From the NCBI GenBank assembly GCA_900317685.1, contig ONHQ01000018.1, positions 1 through 64,000 of the forward strand: a stretch of 64,000 bases of DNA. The letters are read 5' to 3'. Within the stretch, counting starts at the first letter, position 1; each line of letters begins with the position of its first letter. This document shows, piece by piece, positions 51,979 to 59,973 of this stretch. A program made the position numbers and the translations under genes. The notes below the pieces were generated by a model. The model was given only the letters and a program-made list of their open reading frames with translations. It had not been told where the DNA came from and did no database searches. The DNA is from an uncultured Prevotella sp. Lineage in GTDB: Bacteria > Bacteroidota > Bacteroidia > Bacteroidales > Bacteroidaceae.

Positions 51979-53028
51979 ATGCGTCTGTTAAGAAGAATCA
52001 GTAGAGCGCTGGGCCTGCGGAAGAAAGGCTCCATCCCCGACTTTGGCCGCGTGGCCATCATTGGGGGTGGCTCGTGGGCTACCGCCATCGCCAAGGTGGT
52101 GGTGGCGCACACGGGACATATCGGATGGTATATGCGGCGCGACGACCGCATCGCCGACTTCCGCAGACTGGGCCATAACCCGGCCTATCTCACCGGTGTG
52201 CACTTCGACATCGACGACATCGACTTCACGTCGGACATCAATGAGATAGCCACCGAATATGACACGCTTGTCTTCGTTACGCCCTCGCCCTACTTGAAAG
52301 ACCATCTGAAGAAGCTCACCGCCGACATCAGCCATAAGTTCATCGTCACTGCCATCAAGGGCATCGTGCCCGGTGAGGATGTGGTCTGTTCGGACTATTT
52401 CCATCAGCGCTATGGCGTGCCTTACCGGCAACTGCTCTGCATCGGCGGCCCGTCACACGCTGAGGAGGTGGCTCTCGAACGGCTCACCTATCTCACGGTG
52501 GCGGGCAGCGACGAGAAGATGGCCGGGGAGTTCTCGCGTGTGCTCGCCTGTGACTATGTGAAGACGGAAACCTCCACCGACGTCACGGGCATCGAGTACG
52601 CTGCCGTGCTGAAGAATGTCTACGCTATCTGCGCGGGCATCTGCAACGGCATGGGCTATGGTGATAACTTCCAGGCTGTCTTCCTCACCAATGCAATCCG
52701 TGAGATGGACCGCTTCCTGACAGCCGTCAACCCTGTGCATCGCAATATCTGTGACAGTGTCTACCTCGGTGACCTGCTCGTGACGGGCTATTCCAACTTC
52801 TCACGCAACCGTACCTTCGGTATGATGATCGGTAAGGGCTACTCCATCAAGAGTGCCCAGGCTGAGATGAAGATGGTGGCGGAAGGATACTACGGTACGA
52901 AGTGCATGGAGGAGATCAATCGACAGCTCCACGTGAGCATGCCCATCCTCGACGCCGTCTACGACATACTCTACAAAGACCAGCTGCCCCGGGACGTCAT
53001 CCCTGCGCTGACAGAAAGACTCTCGTGA
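51979..53028 (+). CDS. gpsA: NAD(P)H-dependent glycerol-3-phosphate dehydrogenase
   Basis: A 349-residue enzyme making glycerol 3-phosphate for phospholipids. The Rossmann motif is VAIIGGGSWATAIAKVV, with the substrate pocket GGPSHAEEVALERLTYLTVAG and the catalytic lysine region GIEYAAVLKNVYAICAGI. It begins 15 bases after lysS. A family B array begins 7 bases after its stop codon, separating it from pgi, which follows in the same orientation. Confidence 0.95.
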   Translation: MRLLRRISRALGLRKKGSIPDFGRVAIIGGGSWATAIAKVVVAHTGHIGWYMRRDDRIADFRRLGHNPAYLTGVHFDIDDIDFTSDINEIATEYDTLVFVTPSPYLKDHLKKLTADISHKFIVTAIKGIVPGEDVVCSDYFHQRYGVPYRQLLCIGGPSHAEEVALERLTYLTVAGSDEKMAGEFSRVLACDYVKTETSTDVTGIEYAAVLKNVYAICAGICNGMGYGDNFQAVFLTNAIREMDRFLTAVNPVHRNICDSVYLGDLLVTGYSNFSRNRTFGMMIGKGYSIKSAQAEMKMVAEGYYGTKCMEEINRQLHVSMPILDAVYDILYKDQLPRDVIPALTERLS

Positions 53029-53035
53029 GTACTTT

Positions 53036-53287
53036 GACATAAAGACATGTTCTTGTTTTTAAGACATAAAGACATAAAAGACATATTCTTTTAAGACGTG
53101 TTCTTGTTTTTAAGACATAAAGACATAAAAGACATATTCTGGTTTTTAAGACATAAAAACATAAAAGACATGTTCTTTGTTTTTAGACATAAAGACATAA
53201 AAGACATGTTCTGTTTTTTAAGACATAAAGACATAAAAACATAAAAGATATGTTCTTTGTTTTTAGACATAAAGACATAAAGGACAT
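53036..53287 (+). repeat. Family B array, gpsA side, ~36-bp forward units
   Basis: About seven forward units starting GACATAAAGACATAAAAGAC, each ending in a run like TTCTTGTTTTTAA. The array starts 7 bases after the gpsA stop codon. It is the forward part of the B locus; the reverse part lies at 53915-54098. Confidence 0.9.
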
Positions 53288-53302
53288 ATTTTTATGAAGA
53301 AG

Positions 53303-53310
53303 TATTTTTG
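53303..53310 (+). promoter_or_regulatory. -7 promoter element of the B-locus GxxExxY gene
   Basis: TATTTTTG, with AGGAGA at about 53322 and the ATG at 53341. Confidence 0.45.
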
Positions 53311-53340
53311 AGTTTAGGAAAAGGAGAGCAATATAATATA

Positions 53341-53754
53341 ATGAGTGAGATGGATGAAGAAGAGCTAAAGAAGAAAGCGTTAGAGGAGAAGATAACTAAG
53401 ATTATCCAATGCGCCTATAATGTTCGGGGCGTATTGCCAAAAGGGTTCTTGGAAAAGGTATATAAGAATGCCTTGTATCTTGAACTCCGAGAGCACAATC
53501 TCAACGTGATACCCGAAGCACCCATTGAAGTCTATTATAAGGGTGTTGTGGTGGGGGAGTACAGAGCGGATATGCTTGTGGACAACAGCATTATCATTGA
53601 GCTGAAGGCCATACAGAGTCTGACGAGGCAGGATGAAGTGCAACTGGTCAATTATCTGACAGCATTCCATCTCGACACAGGATTGCTCATCAACTTCGGA
53701 GGCGATAATCTGGAGATAAAGCGTAAATACAGGGAATACAAGAAGACAAGGTAA
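53341..53754 (+). CDS. GxxExxY protein, PD-(D/E)XK nuclease superfamily
   Basis: A 137-residue paralog of the 38771-39163 protein. It has GFLEKVY at 35-41, the nuclease-like signature with Asp77 in EYRADMLVDN and Glu87-x-Lys89 in IIIELKA, and a charged N-terminal extension (DEEELKKKALEEK). The ATG at 53341 was chosen over the upstream TTG because of the GGAGA site just before it. It is bracketed by family B arrays (forward on the gpsA side, reverse on the pgi side), and it breaks the lysS-gpsA-pgi row. Its paralog is likewise bracketed, but by family A arrays. Biochemical activity is not shown. Confidence 0.85.
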   Translation: MSEMDEEELKKKALEEKITKIIQCAYNVRGVLPKGFLEKVYKNALYLELREHNLNVIPEAPIEVYYKGVVVGEYRADMLVDNSIIIELKAIQSLTRQDEVQLVNYLTAFHLDTGLLINFGGDNLEIKRKYREYKKTR

Positions 53755-53914
53755 GTAAAACAAGTATAAATTAGTATTATTCATTTAATAAGGTAAGATG
53801 ATGAGAAAGGATTAGGCAAGAATACATCACAGTTAGGAGACTGTTCGTATTGAAGATGAAAGCAGAAACTGAGACAGAGACAAAGACGGAGAGTAGAATA
53901 TTTCTTTATGAATT

Positions 53915-54098
53915 ATATGTTCTTTATGTCTTTCTGTCTAAAGAAGACTGAAGGAAAATATGTTCTTTATGTCTTTTTGTCTAAGAAAGGATAGAAGAAT
54001 AATATGTTTTTTATGTCTTTCTGTCTAAGAAAGAATTAAAGAACAATATGTTTTTTATGTCTTTCTGTCTGAAAAAGAAAAGCATGTCTTTCTGTCTT
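53915..54098 (-). repeat. Family B array, pgi side, ~43-bp reverse units
   Basis: About four units of ~43-44 bp starting ATATGTTCTTTATGTC (reverse core of family B; some TTTTTTATG), ending in a CTGTCTAAGAAAG-like spacer. They lead up to pgi. The stretch 53755-53914 has no gene or repeat that I can see. Confidence 0.9.
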
Positions 54099-54162
54099 CA
54101 ACAAAGTCGTCTGTCTGTCGTGATTCTGTCGTGATTCTGACTTTGAGTCTTGAAAGATCATC

Positions 54163-55521
54163 ATGAAAAACATTGCATTAGACACAACGAAGGCTGTACA
54201 GTTCTTGAAGGCTGGTACAGTGGAGGCTTACGAGCCAAAGGTCAAGGCCGCTCAGGAGGCCTTGGAGAATGGAACATGTGAGGGTAACGACTTCCTCGGA
54301 TGGCTGCACCTGCCCTCTGAAACCACAGAGGCTTTCCTCGATGAGATTCAGGCTTGCGCCAACACCCTGCGCGAGAAGTGCGAGGTCGTGGTCGTTGCTG
54401 GTATCGGTGGCAGCTATCTTGGTGCCCGTGCCGTCATCGAGGCACTCGGCAACTCCTTTGCTTGGCTCGTGGGCGACAAGAAAAACCCCACCATCATGTT
54501 CGCCGGCAACAACATCGGTGAGGACTACCTTGCTGAGCTGACCGCTTACCTCAAAGATAAGAAGTTCGGCGTCATCAACATCTCCAAGTCAGGTACGACG
54601 ACCGAGACAGCTCTGACCTTCCGTCTGCTGAAGAAGCAGTGCGAGGCTCAGCGTGGCAAGGCAGAGGCCAAGGATGTCATCGTCGCCATCACTGATGCCC
54701 ACAAGGGTGCAGCCCGTGCTGCTGCCGACAAGGAAGGCTACAAGACCTTTGTCATTCCTGACAATGTAGGTGGCCGCTTCTCTGTCCTCACTCCGGTGGG
54801 TCTGCTGCCGATCGCTGTGGCTGGCTTCGATGTCAAGACACTCGTCAAGGGTGCACAGGACATGGAGAAGGCCTGCGGTAAGGACGTTCCTTTCGCTGAG
54901 AACCCAGCCGCTCAGTATGCTGCTACCCGTCAGGGCCTGTATACGCAGGCTGGCAAGAAGATCGAGATCGTCTGCAACTTCCAGCCGAAGCTCCACTACT
55001 TCGCTGAGTGGTGGAAGCAGCTCTACGGCGAGAGCGAGGGTAAGGACGGCAAGGGTATCTTCCCTGCTGCCTGCGACTTCACGACCGACCTGCACTCTAT
55101 GGGTCAGTGGATCCAGCAGGGCGAGCGCTCCATCTTCGAGACGGTCATCTCTATCGAGACGCCTAACGAGAAGTTGCTCTTCCCGCATGACGACGAGAAT
55201 CTCGACGGTCTGAACTTCCTTGAGGGTAAGCGTGTCGACGAGGTGAACAAGATGGCTGAGCTCGGCACTCGTCTGGCTCATGTCGACGGTGGTGTGCCAA
55301 ACATGCGTGTCAGCGTGCCACAGCTCAACGAGTACTACGTTGGTCAGCTCATCTACTTCTTCGAGAAGGCTTGCGGCATCAGCGGTCTGCTGGAGGGTGT
55401 CAACCCGTTCAACCAGCCGGGTGTGGAAGCTTATAAGAAGAACATGTTCGCCCTGCTCAACAAGCCCGGCTACGAGGCTGAGAGCAAGGCCATCCAGGAG
55501 CGCCTGGCCAAGGAGAAGTAA
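54163..55521 (+). CDS. pgi: Glucose-6-phosphate isomerase
   Basis: A 452-residue cytoplasmic enzyme that interconverts glucose 6-phosphate and fructose 6-phosphate. Family motifs: [51 protein letters not shown] (here [22 protein letters not shown]) and the C-terminal [14 protein letters not shown]. It is the third gene of a lysS-gpsA-pgi row. No clear TAnnTTTG element lies just before it (a TGACTTTG variant does at 54138-54145). Confidence 0.95.
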   Translation: MKNIALDTTKAVQFLKAGTVEAYEPKVKAAQEALENGTCEGNDFLGWLHLPSETTEAFLDEIQACANTLREKCEVVVVAGIGGSYLGARAVIEALGNSFAWLVGDKKNPTIMFAGNNIGEDYLAELTAYLKDKKFGVINISKSGTTTETALTFRLLKKQCEAQRGKAEAKDVIVAITDAHKGAARAAADKEGYKTFVIPDNVGGRFSVLTPVGLLPIAVAGFDVKTLVKGAQDMEKACGKDVPFAENPAAQYAATRQGLYTQAGKKIEIVCNFQPKLHYFAEWWKQLYGESEGKDGKGIFPAACDFTTDLHSMGQWIQQGERSIFETVISIETPNEKLLFPHDDENLDGLNFLEGKRVDEVNKMAELGTRLAHVDGGVPNMRVSVPQLNEYYVGQLIYFFEKACGISGLLEGVNPFNQPGVEAYKKNMFALLNKPGYEAESKAIQERLAKEK

Positions 55522-55540
55522 AAAAAGACTCTCTTCCCCT

Positions 55541-55568
55541 AACCCCCTCTCCCTGGAGGGAGAGGGGG
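55541..55568 (+). terminator. GC-rich hairpin after pgi
   Basis: CCCCCTCTCCCT pairs perfectly with AGGGAGAGGGGG around a 2-base GG loop. It is followed by GGAATGGCAATACC, and a related GGAATGGTAATACC occurs at 55632-55645. This GC hairpin looks like a dispersed intergenic element seen in Bacteroidetes and also suits a terminator. Confidence 0.6.
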
Positions 55569-55661
55569 AATGGCAATACCTTGATAAACCTACCTCTTCT
55601 TCCGATATGTCAAATCAAAAGGAGAGTGTGGGGAATGGTAATACCCTTATATTCATAATCG

Positions 55662-56438
55662 ATGCAAGATATAAGAAAAGCAATCGAGAAATACTTATCC
55701 AAGATGCAGGAAAGTCATCCCGGGCAGAAGGCCTGGGAGGGCTTTCGCTGTGTTTTGTTCGATATGGACGGTGTGCTCTACGACTCCATGCCTCATCATG
55801 CCATCGCCTGGCAGAAGTCGATGGCTCAGTTTGGCATCACGATGACGGCTGCCGACGCCTACGCTACGGAGGGTGCGCGCGGCATTGACACCATCCGGCA
55901 GTTCTTCCGCCAGCAAAAGCATCAGGACATCAGTCTTGATGAAGCGCAAAAGATGTACGACGTGAAGACGCACATTTTTCACGCCATGGGTGACGCCCGC
56001 ATCTTCCCCGGTGTGAAGGAGCTGATGCAGGCTATTACCGATGATGGTCTGAGCGTGGGCGTGGTGACGGGCAGTGGCCAGCGTCCGCTCATCGACAAGT
56101 TGCTCGTCGACTTTGGCGACTATCTTGTCCGCGAGCATATCACGTCGGCCTACGACGTGAAACGTGGTAAGCCCTATCCTGATCCTTATCTTCAAGGTAT
56201 GCGTAAAGCAGGATATGCCGATCCTCGTCAGGCCATCGTAGTGGAGAACGCACCCCTTGGTGTGCGTGCCGGTAAGGCTGCGGAGATGTTCACCGTTGCC
56301 ATCAACAGCGGCCCTCTGCCCGACAAGGCTCTGACAGACGAGGGTGCTGACGTGCTCTATCCGTCGATAGAGGCGTTTCTGGCCGACTGGCCGGAAGTGA
56401 TAGGCTACCGGAAAGTAACTTGTTGCTTATATATATAA
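55662..56438 (+). CDS. HAD-family phosphatase (beta-phosphoglucomutase-like)
   Basis: A 258-residue HAD hydrolase. The nucleophile motif is LFDMDGVLYDSM; a four-helix cap insertion follows. Later motifs are VGVVTGSGQRP (Ser/Thr), the lysine in KRGKPYPDP, and the acidic motif IVVENAPLGVRAGK. It is probably a sugar phosphatase or phosphomutase and shares a neighbourhood with pgi, consistent with sugar-phosphate metabolism. The exact substrate is unknown. Confidence 0.88.
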   Translation: MQDIRKAIEKYLSKMQESHPGQKAWEGFRCVLFDMDGVLYDSMPHHAIAWQKSMAQFGITMTAADAYATEGARGIDTIRQFFRQQKHQDISLDEAQKMYDVKTHIFHAMGDARIFPGVKELMQAITDDGLSVGVVTGSGQRPLIDKLLVDFGDYLVREHITSAYDVKRGKPYPDPYLQGMRKAGYADPRQAIVVENAPLGVRAGKAAEMFTVAINSGPLPDKALTDEGADVLYPSIEAFLADWPEVIGYRKVTCCLYI

Positions 56439-56454
56439 ATAAGGAGTCCGATTT

Positions 56455-57069
56455 ATGAAGCAGATGCTCTTATACCTATTATTGTTTGTCTCCTTGGGAC
56501 TTTCTGCCCAAGAGACGAAAGAAAGTCAGACCGTACCGCAAAGCGAAACGGCACGGCCTCAGTTACGTAAGTTTGTTGTGGCTGACCTGGAGACGCATGT
56601 GCCGGTGCGCGGTGCCATCGTCAGCACAAAGTCAGGCTACCGCGACACGACCAACTATCGGGGCATCTGCTATATTCCCACAAAGTTTGATACCCTCTCT
56701 GTCAGTAATCCCAAGTACTTGACCGAGCGATTGGTAATGGGTGAAGCCAGGGACTCCACTTTCCTCATTCCAAGTAGCCACCAAATCAGTGAGGTGACGG
56801 TATGGGGCGAGGGAGGCCCGTCAGTGTCTAAGGGTTTGACGGAACAGGTGCGTCAGATCTTCAGGGAGAATACTCCTAGTGCCGGCTTTGGCTTCGACTT
56901 TGCCAAGATACTCGACGGACGTTACCGTCGCGACATGAAGCATCTGAGAAAGACCAAAGAAATCTTCAAGGAGATGGACAAGGACGACGAGGACCCCATC
57001 GTCAAGGCCTACAAACAAGCGATGGCGGAGAAGAAAAAGGAATCGGAGGGCAAAACTGAGAACAAATAG
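56455..57069 (+). CDS. Secreted protein of unknown function (paralog 1)
   Basis: A 204-residue protein with a signal peptide (KQMLLYLLLFVSLGLSAQ). The central part reads FVVADLETHVPVRGAIVSTKSGYRDTTNYRGICYIP, a carboxypeptidase-regulatory-like beta-sandwich. The C-terminal part, after an R-rich DGRYRRDMKHL stretch, is helical and charged. It is a tandem paralog of the next gene (start to about residue 110, and again from RYRRDMKHL on). The job is unknown. Confidence 0.7.
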   Translation: MKQMLLYLLLFVSLGLSAQETKESQTVPQSETARPQLRKFVVADLETHVPVRGAIVSTKSGYRDTTNYRGICYIPTKFDTLSVSNPKYLTERLVMGEARDSTFLIPSSHQISEVTVWGEGGPSVSKGLTEQVRQIFRENTPSAGFGFDFAKILDGRYRRDMKHLRKTKEIFKEMDKDDEDPIVKAYKQAMAEKKKESEGKTENK

Positions 57070-57139
57070 CTAGCAGGATGGAGTGGCGTTTGCTAGTGGA
57101 GAGTTGTTCGGCTATGACGAGTCAAAGAAGTGTATGAGT

Positions 57140-57769
57140 ATGAAGCAACTGCTGTTATTCCTTTTGCTGTATGTGCCTACCAATCTCTTAGCACAAGATA
57201 CGAAGAATACCCTGCCTCTCCAACAAAAACAGACAGCAGAGCCCCGGCTGCGCAGGTTTGTGGTAGCAGACATGGAGACGCATGTGCCGGTACGTGGTGC
57301 CATCGTCCGCACGAAGTCGGGCTACCGTGATACTACTAACTACCTTGGCATCTGCTTCGTCCCCACAAAGTTCGACACGCTCTCTGTCAGTCATCCCCGG
57401 TATTTGACCGAGCGCCTGGTGCCGGGTGAGGCCAAGGACTCCACTTTCCTCATTCCTAATATGCATCGGCTTTCTGAAGTTACGATATGGGGAGATCGTC
57501 GTCTCTCGGCGCTTGACGGAGTCGACGATGCTCTCAAGAAAGAAGCCCCGGCGCACACGTCTGCCCCATCAGGCCTCGGACTCGTTGTCACATTCGACTT
57601 TGCCAAGATGCTCGACAAACGGTACCGCCGTGACATGAAGCATCTGAAGAAAACGCGCGAGGTGTTCAAACAACTGGACAAGGACGACGAGGACCCTATC
57701 GTCAAGGCGTATCAAGATGCCATGGAGGAGAAGAAGAAAGAGGCGGAAAACAATACAGAGAGTCGGTAA
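57140..57769 (+). CDS. Secreted protein of unknown function (paralog 2)
   Basis: A 209-residue secreted paralog of the preceding protein. Signal peptide KQLLLFLLLYVPTNLLAQ, followed by the shared core FVVADMETHVPVRGAIVRTKSGYRDTTNYLGICFVP and the shared C-terminal RYRRDMKHLKKTREVFKQLDKDDEDPIVKAY. The two differ mainly in the middle. The ATG at 57140 starts the signal peptide. A tandem duplication is the simplest origin. Confidence 0.7.
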   Translation: MKQLLLFLLLYVPTNLLAQDTKNTLPLQQKQTAEPRLRRFVVADMETHVPVRGAIVRTKSGYRDTTNYLGICFVPTKFDTLSVSHPRYLTERLVPGEAKDSTFLIPNMHRLSEVTIWGDRRLSALDGVDDALKKEAPAHTSAPSGLGLVVTFDFAKMLDKRYRRDMKHLKKTREVFKQLDKDDEDPIVKAYQDAMEEKKKEAENNTESR

Positions 57770-57790
57770 CCGTCTTTGATGGAATGACAA

Positions 57791-57817
57791 CAGCCATCGA
57801 TTGGATAGCGATGGCTG
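57791..57817. other. Hairpin between convergent genes
   Basis: CAGCCATCG pairs with CGATGGCTG (9 bp, 9-base loop), after paralog 2 and before the convergent secreted-protein gene. It may act as a terminator, although there is no T-run. Confidence 0.45.
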
Positions 57818-57875
57818 GAAAGAATGGAAGGATGTCTTTGGGTCGTTCCTGTCAGCGTTGCAGGGTAGACAAGCT

Positions 57876-58517
57876 CTACTTCTGCCATGTGATAGGAACG
57901 TCGCGCAGCTCTATATATCCGCTTTTTGCGCCATTGCCATCTTCAAAGTCATTGTAGAGATAGAGCTTTACGAGTTGGAGCTTTTGCGTCTTCTTCGGTA
58001 CATTGACGAAGTATAGCCCGTATGTTCCCAAGTCGGCCTTCACACTGATGCCCTCAGCCACCTTGATGCCGTAGGCAGTGTTCTTGATGCGGTACACATT
58101 TCCTTCGTCATCGTAGGCCGTGGTTTTGTCGTCGCCGATATAACTGATTTTGTCGCAGACGGTCTTGACCTTTAGCTTCAACACCACCGACACATCGCCG
58201 AAGTTCATGCTTTTGTTTGTACCGTAAAGTCCCACGAACTCCACTTCCAATTTCTTCTCAAAGGGATTGTAAAGCGTGCCTCCGCCTTGGAGCGGTATGG
58301 CTTGGGTCGTCTGCCCATCCTGCCCGCCAGAGGCCGTTGAGGATGCTGTAGACGACTGGGACTTGGAGTCCGATGAGGTCGTGGTGGTCTGCTCTTTGAC
58401 GGTGTCAAGCACTTTCTTGGCTTTCTTGAGCAGTCCGCCAAGTCCTTGTGCCTGCACCTGGACGCTACCCATTGTCAGCATGGCGAGGCATGCCAGTATT
58501 ACATTTCTTGTTCTCAT
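57876..58517 (-). CDS. Secreted protein of unknown function
   Basis: A 213-residue protein with a signal peptide (ending VQAQG) followed by GLGGLLKKAKKVLDTVKEQ and a Ser/Thr-rich linker (about 45-72). The rest is beta-rich: GGGTLYNPFEKKLEVEFVGLYGTNKSMNFGDVSVVLKLK. No family is recognised. It is transcribed against paralog 2. Confidence 0.7.
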   Translation of the reverse strand: MRTRNVILACLAMLTMGSVQVQAQGLGGLLKKAKKVLDTVKEQTTTTSSDSKSQSSTASSTASGGQDGQTTQAIPLQGGGTLYNPFEKKLEVEFVGLYGTNKSMNFGDVSVVLKLKVKTVCDKISYIGDDKTTAYDDEGNVYRIKNTAYGIKVAEGISVKADLGTYGLYFVNVPKKTQKLQLVKLYLYNDFEDGNGAKSGYIELRDVPITWQK

Positions 58518-58723
58518 ATTTGTGGCCTTTAGTTATGGAATATATTTCTTGCTCATAGTCTGAGTGTAGGCTTTGATGCAAATTTATAGGGATAATATGA
58601 TATGGGCAAGAGCACAAAGTCAATTGTACATATTGACGATAGTATTTTACCCATTGACAGACTTTTTACTGATTGAGCAAAGAAAGTCAATCTGCGATGT
58701 TGTTTATTGCATTCTTTTTCGTA

Positions 58724-58731
58724 CTTTTGTA
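58724..58731 (+). promoter_or_regulatory. -7 promoter element of the membrane AraC gene
   Basis: TACTTTTG, 21 bases before the chosen start at 58753. Confidence 0.55.
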
Positions 58732-58752
58732 GTGAAACAACCTCTTCAGTCT

Positions 58753-59862
58753 ATGGCCCAAAGTGTAATTCAGTCGTTGTGTGACTTCTCCTTCGGAATG
58801 CTGTTCATGTCGCAGTTGCTATTTACAGCCATCATGTTTTATAAAGGACAGCGGAACAATCTGCAAAGGATGATGTTTTGGTTTATGCTCTACCTTTTGC
58901 TGATAAGTCTTGGCGAGTTTTGTTATTTCTACTTTGCCGACACATCAGTCAGAAATCTGGCCTCGTGCGAGACCGACATCCTGGAGATGACGGTGGTGCC
59001 CTGCGCCCTCTTCGTCATCATCCGGCTCACCACCCCTCGACAAAGACAAGGATGGCTGATTGCTGCCAATGCCTTGGCTTATTATGGTGCTTTCTTCGTC
59101 TTCTCCGTCACGGGAAATATGGCTGTCTATGATGCCATACTTGTCTTCACAATCGTTTATTCTGTAGGGATCATGCTCTATGGCTATTACGCGGTGAAGC
59201 GGTTCAACAGACAGCTGAGGGAAGATTTCTCCGATGAGGAGCTCTCGCTGCACTGGCTGAAATACATTCTTTTCCTGTATGCGGGAATCATGTTGGTGTG
59301 GACTGCCGACACGATGTATGCCACTGACTACATAGCCATCGTCTACAATGTAGCCATCAATTTGCTCTTGGGCCTGTCCTGCTACTTCGTTTATCGACAG
59401 GAAGACATGCTGAAGGCTTTGAACTATATGGACAGCAAGGAGAAAGAGTGCTGCAATGTGCGCGACTATGACTTTGAGGAGCGTTTCAAGAAGGCTTTTG
59501 AGGAGGAGAACATCTATCTCAATCCGAAGCTGAATGTCGTAGAGCTGGCGATGGCTGTAGGCACCAATCGCACCTATATCTCCAACTACCTGAACAGACA
59601 GCTGCACACCACCTTTTATGAATATGTCAACCATTGGCGTGTCATGAGGGCGGAGCATCTGCTGACTGCTACAAAGCTGGGCCTGGAGGAGGTGGCCTAC
59701 CAGTCGGGATTCAACTCGCTCAGCAGCTTCCGGCGGTACTTCACTTCCGTTATCGGGAAGACACCGGCCGCTTACAGGAAAGAGAAGAGTGGAAAGGAGA
59801 AGAGTGCGGGAGAGAGGAGTGGAGAAGAGGAAAGTGGGGGAGAGAAGAAATCAATGGCATGA
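58753..59862 (+). CDS. Membrane-anchored AraC-family transcriptional regulator
   Basis: A 369-residue protein: about seven hydrophobic helices (1-230), then a cytoplasmic AraC-type DNA-binding domain (about 255-345) with LNVVELAMAVGTNRTYISNYLNRQLHTTFYEYVNHWR and EEVAYQSGFNSLSSFRRYFTSVIGKTPAAYRK. The last ~25 residues are a repetitive Lys/Glu/Ser/Gly tail (EKSGKEKSAGERSGEEESGG). Such proteins sense an unknown signal at the membrane. The ATG at 58753 follows the promoter element; the longer open frame is not plausible. Confidence 0.85.
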   Translation: MAQSVIQSLCDFSFGMLFMSQLLFTAIMFYKGQRNNLQRMMFWFMLYLLLISLGEFCYFYFADTSVRNLASCETDILEMTVVPCALFVIIRLTTPRQRQGWLIAANALAYYGAFFVFSVTGNMAVYDAILVFTIVYSVGIMLYGYYAVKRFNRQLREDFSDEELSLHWLKYILFLYAGIMLVWTADTMYATDYIAIVYNVAINLLLGLSCYFVYRQEDMLKALNYMDSKEKECCNVRDYDFEERFKKAFEEENIYLNPKLNVVELAMAVGTNRTYISNYLNRQLHTTFYEYVNHWRVMRAEHLLTATKLGLEEVAYQSGFNSLSSFRRYFTSVIGKTPAAYRKEKSGKEKSAGERSGEEESGGEKKSMA

Positions 59863-59880
59863 GAGAGCTTTCCTCAACAA

Positions 59881-59927
59881 ACGGCCGTGCAAGCGAGGAA
59901 CAGATGGATTCCTGCTTGCACGGTCGT
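59881..59927. terminator. Terminator between AraC gene and aroB
   Basis: ACGGCCGTGCAAGC pairs with GCTTGCACGGTCGT (one wobble), with an inner GGAA/TTCC pair, between two convergent genes. Confidence 0.75.
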
Positions 59928-59973
59928 TATATATTGAGTCTTCTTGTCTGATGCTTGTGTCAGTGTGGGCGGA

